Positions 51,192 through 60,100 of a stretch of DNA of 64,000 bases are shown one piece after another (positions within the stretch are counted from its first letter, which is position 1; each line of letters begins with the position of its first letter). The translations under genes were made by a program, and so were the position numbers. The notes beneath the pieces were generated by a model. That model saw only the letters and a list, made by a program, of their open reading frames with translations, was not told the DNA's origin and made no database searches. The DNA comes from Buxus sempervirens (Eukaryota > Streptophyta > Magnoliopsida > Buxales > Buxaceae). The stretch lies in contig OX387187.1 of NCBI GenBank assembly GCA_947561395.2, forward strand, positions 37,491,829 through 37,555,828. The letters run 5' to 3'.

Positions 51192-54100
51192 GTATTTATG
51201 TTTGTATGCATGTATGTTTATAACTATTATATGTCAATCAAGAATGCTTTTTCCCATCAGTCTTACTAGATTTATGATTTGAATTTTTACTTTCCACAAC
51301 GCTAGCATATTGAAAGGCATACTGTGAGATTATATGCATTTGAATCCTTTGGCAACACTGTGCACGCTTTGTTAGGCTTTCCTCTTCCACAATTATGACT
51401 TGAGCTTTTGGGTTGAAAGGCAAACGCCCGACATATGACAAGTTCTATCTGAGCAACGCAATTCTTAATCCGATTATACACCAAGTATTACAAGGAAGCA
51501 GGTAGGGTGGTCCGACCTGCTCTAAGTGCGGGAGCAAACCGGATTTTTTGGGGGCGGGGTATGTCATGGGTCTCCTTCTCACATCGGATGGGATAGGGGA
51601 GATCTTGGGCCATATAAGGGAGGGTAGGTAGCACCACCACCTAATACCTTAAGCTTTTGGGTTGGATTGCAAGTACCCAGCCCCTACTTCCATAAACTCG
51701 CATCTTCTCACAAGCGCTACCAACAACCTTTGTTTAACATGTTTATACCATGTCAATATGTTATCCTTTGATTTATCTCCTTTCAAAATTGATTTCACAG
51801 TCTCTCATAAGTTCATTCCTTATCTATCCACTCGTCAATTTCATTATCATCTTATCAATTTCTACTAATTTTATGAATATGGTGATTCTTAGTTGTTCAA
51901 CAATTCAGCTTAGCTTTGAAGGGTTTTAAAAACTTTCTTTGACATCATCTCAGCCCAAGGTTTGACATTTCGGTGGCACCTCGTGAGGTGCCACCGAAAT
52001 TTCGCTTTTCGTGCCCTTAGCGGCACGAAAAATGACTTCGAAATGATTTTCTAGTGTTTCATCGGCACGCCGACAATTTCGCTAATTTCGTCAACATTTC
52101 GCCAGAACTTTGCTAATTCTGGCGAAATTCTGGCACGCCGCCGGCACGCCGACAATTTCGCTAATTGTTGTATTTGTTTATATTCATGTGCTTGTATTTG
52201 TAGCCTAATGTGCTTGTAGTTGTAGCCTTATAATTGTTTATATTTATGTGCTTGTATTTGTAAATTAGATAAAATACTTCCTTATTCTATCTATTTTCGC
52301 ATATAAATTGTATAGAATTATGTCAATTATATATATATTTCAACTTATTTATGTTTTTTTTTTGCAAAAATGGCATTTTGGCGGCACGCCGCCAATTTCG
52401 CTAAAAACCCTGTTTGGGGCCATTTCGACGAAATTTCGCCCCCATCTCGTTTCGGCCGCCTGGTGGCGCACCAGGCGGCACCGAAAAGTCAATCCTTTTC
52501 TCAGCCCTAATGATGATTTGCTTGAATTTCACTCCATCTATTAAGAATTTGTTCAAAATTTTTGAGACTTCTACATTTTTCTCTTTGCAACTCTAGTTTT
52601 CAATTCATTGCATCTCTAGCTTGATCAACTGTTTATTTCTGAGTGAAATTAATCTTTTATTTGAATTACAATTATCCTGAAGTAGAATTTCCTTTGAGTT
52701 TTAGCTGTTTTGGAAATCTCTGCATTTCCTTTCTCATTGCCTTTGCCATAAATGCAGGTTGGAGCAACACCAGATTTAATGGTTGCATATATTGATTTTT
52801 TCCTTGGTGGTGATGAAAAGCGATTAGATATTTCCTCAAGCATACAGAAGAGATTTCCACTTCACATCATATTTGGTGGCGATGGAAGCTATATGTCACC
52901 ATACAATCTTCATAGTGACACATTATTGACCAACATTCTTGGCCAGGTCCCTATTTTTAATTGTGATTTATTGTTCTAAGAGTAACCATTAGTTATATTG
53001 ATGTCTGATATGAGGAAGGGTATCATTTTGTCTCCAGCAAGTACCTGCAAAAATCTGGAACCGTTTCGTTGCTGGTTTAAATGCTCAGTTGAGGACAGTG
53101 AGGCAAGGATCCATCCGTTCTGCTCTAATTCCCGTTATTAACTGGATCAATAGTCACGGAAATCCACAACTTGAATTCCATGGTGTTAGAATTGAGCTAG
53201 GATGGTTCCAGGCCACTGCTTCTGGTTATTACCAGTTGGGTACCTTGGTTGCAGTCGGTGACTATTCTCTTTACGGCATGCAACAGCCTGATTCATTGGA
53301 CACAAGTAATAATGATCGCTCAAGGTAAACTTAGCATCATTGCAAACTTGAGACGTTTTATAGCAATACATTCATTTATGCTTGTTTCTTGTAGTCTGCT
53401 CTTTGTACTGCTGAGCAGAACTGTTTGACACAGTGAAATCAAGCCCATCGTAGTTTAAAGCATTTTACGTGATTCTGCGACATGAATGATGTTTGTTGGT
53501 CATCATTTATCAGATCTTTATTAATTTTATTTCTTTCTATTCTTGACAAAAATTCCTATTAAGAGACATTAATATCACTGCCAATGCATTAATTTTGTTC
53601 AGTCAATTTGTGTCACACACACACCCACACTCTTTTTGTAAGGCCATATACACAAGCCTGACAGGCTATATTGATTCAATATTGGAGTGCAAAGGGAAAT
53701 TCTGGTGGGGCCCTGGGGGATATTGCTTTCAAAACACCGCACCTAGGTGAGCATAGCCATTGGATTATGTTCCTAGATGCTTGCCTTGGAGATTAGGTGC
53801 TCCTCAAGCGATAAATTCTCTAAGGTGGCGTTTGGTGGGCATTCTGGATTTTGGCCATGATCAGATTTTAGAATCTAGGTGGAGCACTTGGTTCAGATTA
53901 TCATAGAGATTAAAGAATTTGATTCTCTAGTCCACCCAAAATCAGAATCCAAGTTGGATTATGGGATTCTTACTTGGATTCTGGATGACTTACACAAAAT
54001 CTCTAAAAATCAACATCCAAGGATTCTAGCTATTATATTAATATCATATGATCTAAAATCTTATAAAGTTATGATATAATATTTTGTTAAATATTTTAAT

Positions 54101-57100
54101 ATTATACAGGTTAATATCATGTGATATAATAAATATTAAAACTATGTAATATATTATATACAACATATAATATTATTATATGAATATATAATATAGGTTA
54201 TAATAATATTATATTATGTGTAATATTATGCTATATTATAAGATAATTTAATATATTAAAAAAACTATAATATATTATCTTATATATTATTACATATAAT
54301 ATAACATTATATATTAAATATATAATATATGTAGCATACATAATTTTTTATGCTACATACAGAAATATTATAATAGTATAATTTATTATGTAATATTATT
54401 ATATTATATATAATAAAATATTATTTATATACACACAAAAACACACATACTGTACTATATATATTATAATATCTTAAAATATACCATATTATATATTATA
54501 TTATAATATAAAAAGGGGCTAATATATGAAGAGGGATTTTCCTAAGTATAAGAAGGAAAAGGAAGAATAGAAGAAGGGGAAAGCCTTAAAACTCAATGAA
54601 TTTAGTGGAAGTCGGCTCAAATTCTATTGACGGTGATAATATCTTAGTTTCATCAGCTGTTGACCAGTTAATAGATTCATGGATTTTAGACTTTAGGCGT
54701 TCTTTCTCTGCACGCACAAAAGATCTGGTTTGGCATCTAAAGGTCAGTAAATTATGGCAGTGTTCTTATGAGTTATGATGCTCATGTAAGAACATTGGAA
54801 CAGGCGCAACTAAGGTTAAAATGTTTGATGGTGGTGTGAGAACATTGGGTGTGATTTCCTCAGGAAATTGGAGACTCTGTAATGACCTAGACCTAACACT
54901 GGGTTTAATTATGTCTTTTTGCTAATTTTAATTGATGAATTAATTAATTAATTAATCTTTTTTCGGTTAAGAACTCAATTAGACTTAAGTTGGCTTAAGT
55001 TGATCCAAACTAGGTGTGCATACCATTAAAGAAATAACGGGTGTTTTGGTAATGGTACTTTATTAACGAACCCTTATTCAAATGGTATTTAAAGAATTAA
55101 TGCAAATATGTGTTCTTTCATTACCAAAGTCTAAGATGGATTAAAATTGGAGAAAAAAAGGGAGAAAGACCACACACTAGCCCTAGGAGAAACTTGAAGA
55201 AGACAAAATATTAGTTTTTAGTGAAGAATCAATTGTTGAAAATTATCTAGTAGCTGAAGTTGGTGGATTCTACCTACTTTGCTATTTTAGGTGTGTTACA
55301 CTGGTGGATTAATCTAAGATTGATTCTTGATGAGGTTTTAGGGTTTCTTGATGATCCTTACTATGGAAATTCATGCTGAAAATTTCTATAAATTTTTTTT
55401 TTAATTTTCTCTAGAGTCATGATTTAGTGGTAGAAACATTAAATCTTTAGTTATTTTATCATTCTATAAAATATAAAGTTAATTTAGGCTATTTAGAATC
55501 ATGGTTTGACTTTAGAAATTTTGGTTTTTCATATAAGAATATAACTCTTTAAGGAAAGTAGGTAATTCTTAAAAATATTGAAACTATAAAAATTATTTTT
55601 AAATATTATTCGTAGATTCATGATGAATTTTGAATCTTTAATAACTAAAGATTGATTTTTAACGTTTTTGGCTGATCTTGGGTTATCAATCTTGAATGAT
55701 CTTGGATGATTCTTGAATCTTCTTGAATTATTAATTATCAAAGTTATTTTTTTTTCTTTTTTTACGTTCTTGGATAATTTTAGATGATCTTGGATCATCT
55801 ATTAATCGATCTTGGAGGTTCGTAGGAAAATATTAGTAATCTGGACTCAAATTTTAAATATTATCTAATTAGAAAAGAATTTTAACAAGTCTTAACAAGA
55901 TTTTGGGGAAACTCAAATTAATGCAATAAGTTATTACCATAGTCTCAATTGTTTAATTGATTGGATGATTGTTTGATGTGAAATTTTTAGAACTTATCGG
56001 GGCACCCATTATATTTTTTTCCAAAAAATTTTAAGGTATTAATTTAGATAGTCATATATAATAATTCACTACAAAGCCTACTATAACATTGGTCCTACAA
56101 TAAATATAAAAGTATGACCAAAGCATAATAATTAATGGCCTAATATGGTATTGATTATATATATGGTTGTTTGTTGGTCACTCTATTGATGTTTGTTAAG
56201 TTTCATATATTGTTATTTTTATCCTACAGGGTTATTTGTTTATTATCATAAAAATAGAATTAACAATAGAATTGCTAGTCGATAGGGGATGTTACGTGCT
56301 TCTTCTGTTATTGATAGATGTTGTCATGTCTCATTCTTCCTCCAGGAAAGGTGTAACTGTTGCACATAAAAGCCTTAAGCAGTTGCAACAGAGTCAGCCT
56401 TACAGCAGCCATGCATTGTCGCGTAAAAGAATAACTGGAGTGAATGGAGGTGTTATAACTAAGGCTACTTTGAAAACTCTGGACTGCAAAAAGGATTTCC
56501 TCATTCCATTTTCTTTGTTACTGCACAATACCAGACCTGTTGGCCTTCAGGTAATCTGATGGAATTGTGAAAGTAACCTTTACAATATATATAATATAAC
56601 AAGGTTATCATGGAATTTGTTGTTTATTGGTACATGGATATTGTGTTTCAGGACACCCTGCAGCTCCTCATCTCTGTCATGCTCTTAGGAGATCTCACTA
56701 TCACACTTCTGTTATTGCTGGAGTTCTACTGGATTTCTCTGGGGGCTTTTCTTGCTGTCTTACTGATTCTTCCTTTATCATTGCTATCTTCCTTCCCAGC
56801 GGGTTTGAATGCTCTTTTCAGTCAAGCACCTAGAAGAGCTTCGCTTGCTCGTGTTTATGCATTGTGGAATGCTACATCTATTTCTAATATTGTAAGTTTG
56901 AGAAAAATCTTTTATATATTACCAGAACTCAGATATGAATAGTGAATTGATTAAAATTACTTACATTTCTGCCTATTATGTTGATTCTACATATACAAAA
57001 ATTCTTGTAATCCAGAAATCCAAAAATATATAGATGGTAAGTCAACGAGTAATTAAGAAAGACCCGGACAATTAAGAGAGTGAAATATGGTATTCACATA

Positions 57101-60100
57101 TTAATTTGTCTGCCAATTGGTGTGTTCAAAGAATTTTGCATTAATTAAGAAAGATGGTTAAAGAACCTTTATAATGCAGTACAGTTTGATAAGACATTGT
57201 TAATGGAAGAAATTTTCTAATTAACAAATCATGATGTTAAGTAAGCTTAACAGTGACCATCAAAAACTATTTCATAATCTAACTTGTTTTTTCACCTCTG
57301 TTAGCTTGTTAAATAAATGAGCTAGTTGGAAGCTACACATCGTGAACTGCAGCGTTCATTGAACCCTTTCTTGCTTGGGTGCCTGCCCCTTCTTTCTATT
57401 CTCTAATCTCGTATGGCAGCTTTCAGTTTCATCTTCAGTTTCGGGACAATAAGTTACTTATGCAACAGTTTATTGGTATTAATGTATTTAATGATATTTC
57501 TTTTGGTTCTTGACTTAGAATAGTTAAGAAATCTTTCAGATTATTTGCTAACAAATAATCACAACTATCGCCATTTGGTGTAATGCCACAAGCTGTATAT
57601 TACCATGTGAACTCTATTTATGAATAAATACCAGTCCGCCACATAAAATTAAATCACCAAACAGAGCACTTCAGCAAAGATGAGACTGCAAAGCATTTAC
57701 AAGGTAGCAGAAAATTACGACTATTGTCATATATAAGACAAAACTATACCAAACTTACACCAAGTATAACACAAAGTCTCTAAATATGCACTGAAAATCT
57801 CAAAGGGAGGGTGGCAGGTTCAAAAAGATGTATTTGGAAGGGTGGAAAAATTTGTATTGGGCTAGGGAGAGAGGAGGTTTAGACATTGGCAACATGGCTC
57901 ATCAGAATCTATTTCTTTTGGCTAAATGGCCTTGGTGATTCAGCACTAAGCAGAACGCTCTATGGCATCAAATGATTGTCAATAAATATGGAATGGGAGA
58001 TAATGGATGTTCCATTAACTTGAGGGCACGCCCATTGAGAGCTAATCCTTGGAGTGCGGTTTTAGGTTTAGCACATTCCTTCTATCCAAATATGCGTGTT
58101 TGCATACGGTCTAGGTCTTCTACTCGATTTTGGCATGATTTATTATGGGGTCATTTTGTCCTCTCTTTACAGATCCCTCATTTGTTCTCTTTGTCTAGTG
58201 ACCTAGATACCTTTGTTTCGGAAATCTTGTCATGGACCTTGAGTGGTTTATCTTGGAATGTGCAGTTTAGAAGAGATCTTAGGTTAGTAGAGGATGAGGA
58301 ATTAGGTTCCTTGATCACGTAAAGGATGTTTTTATTGACTCTTCCACTAGGGACAAAGTGGTGTGGATCCCTTCTTCATCCGGTGTGTTTTCTTGTAAAT
58401 CCTTCTTTTATTTAGCATTTCTTGCCCAGATTTGGATGATCTTCCTGCCCATATTTCTTGTTTATCAATTATGGAAGCCCAGATTACCTCCTAAGATCAA
58501 GGCATTCTTATGGACTGCGCTTCTATGAGAAATTATATTGGGGATCGCATACAGAGAAGGTTCAAGAGGCTATCTTTATCATCAAATGTATGTTCTATGT
58601 GTATGGAGGTCGAGTAGAGTATCGACCATTTATTTGTCTGGTGCCAATATGCGATGGGGATTTGGATACGGCTCTTATATAACATTGATGTATCATGAGT
58701 GATGCTTGATACTCTTGGAGGGTGTTCGATCTGTTTCGAGTGAGAGGATTAGGAAGGGGCATATCATATATGGAGTGGTGTTTCATGCGATAATATGAAA
58801 TATTTGGTTGGAGAGGAATCGAAGGATATCCATGGATAAAAGAATGATATGGAGCATGTTCTCGAGTCTGTTTTGGTAGCTATTGCTTCATGGGTATCCT
58901 TTTTGGCCAAAGTCTTGGGGAATTACTAGTTCTAAGTTGGTGAGTCTGTGTTGGTGAGAGAGTGGTCAGATTATTGTTGTTCATCTCATTGCCAGTATGT
59001 CGGGGCGACTAGTTGGAGAGATCTGGGAATTGGTGTCCTGAAGGTTAAATTTGATATATGTTCCTTAGGCAACTGAGGACACTTGGGGGTTTGAGTGTTT
59101 CAGGACCACATGGGGTTCAAATCTACTATTTTCACTAACCCAACGGGTGTTGGGGATGCCATCCAAGAGGATTTATTAGCCTCTTAGCCTTACTGAGGCT
59201 AGACGGTTTGGGATCATGGAGTTAGTAGTGGAATGAGATTTTTTTTTTATTTTTTATCATTAATGATGTATGTCCACCATTGTCAGATGGATGTCCACAG
59301 ATGATACGGGAACTTAGAGACTATCACATCTCATTAGTAGGGCCAGATATTTGGTGCTTGAGCTAAATGCCTCATTAAGCCACGTGCCTAGAGAGGTGTA
59401 TTCAGTTGCAGATCAGCTAGCCAAGCATGGGGCCTCCAGAGATGAGTTGTATGTTATGCCCCCACGAGGAGAGACAGCAGGGCTAATTGGCGACTAGGGA
59501 TGGCTGAATATGGGGGCTATCATTTGTGTGGTGCATTGGGATCTAGTGATGTTTGGAGGGGAGTTGTATTTTAGGTTTCTCTTTTATTTAGGAGGTGGTG
59601 TATAGGGTCTGGGCTTAGCCTAGATCTCCCTAGCACTCATGTATAATCTATCTTTTTTTGACTAAATACAATATTCATTATCCATAGGAAAAAAGGTATG
59701 CACCCGAAATCCCTTGCCGTAACTACAATCAGAACTCTTGTCCCTTAATCTATTCTTGCTTTCCAAGACTTCTATCTGAAAATATGAGATTTTTTGGTCA
59801 GTTTTTCAACTCAATAAATAATAACCAATCCAAATGTATGATAACAATTATAGGGAAATCAAAGCATATTTGGAACTCAAATATGCGGGGAAAAATGCAT
59901 TCATGTTTACAAGTCAGTAAATAAGACATACATTCATAACTTAAAGAATAATTGACTATATGCAAGAGTCACATATAGGAGCTCAGTCTACTCTATAGCT
60001 AATAATCACATGGATCTGAGATTCCTTAGTGACAGCAAGACTAACTCTCTGGCCTACACACCTGTGTCTCAAGATAACCTTCTGATTCCACACATAGGGG

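Noticed and set aside
53820-54540. MITE starting with GCGTTTGGT
   Set aside because: No inverted partner or target duplication was found on the other side.
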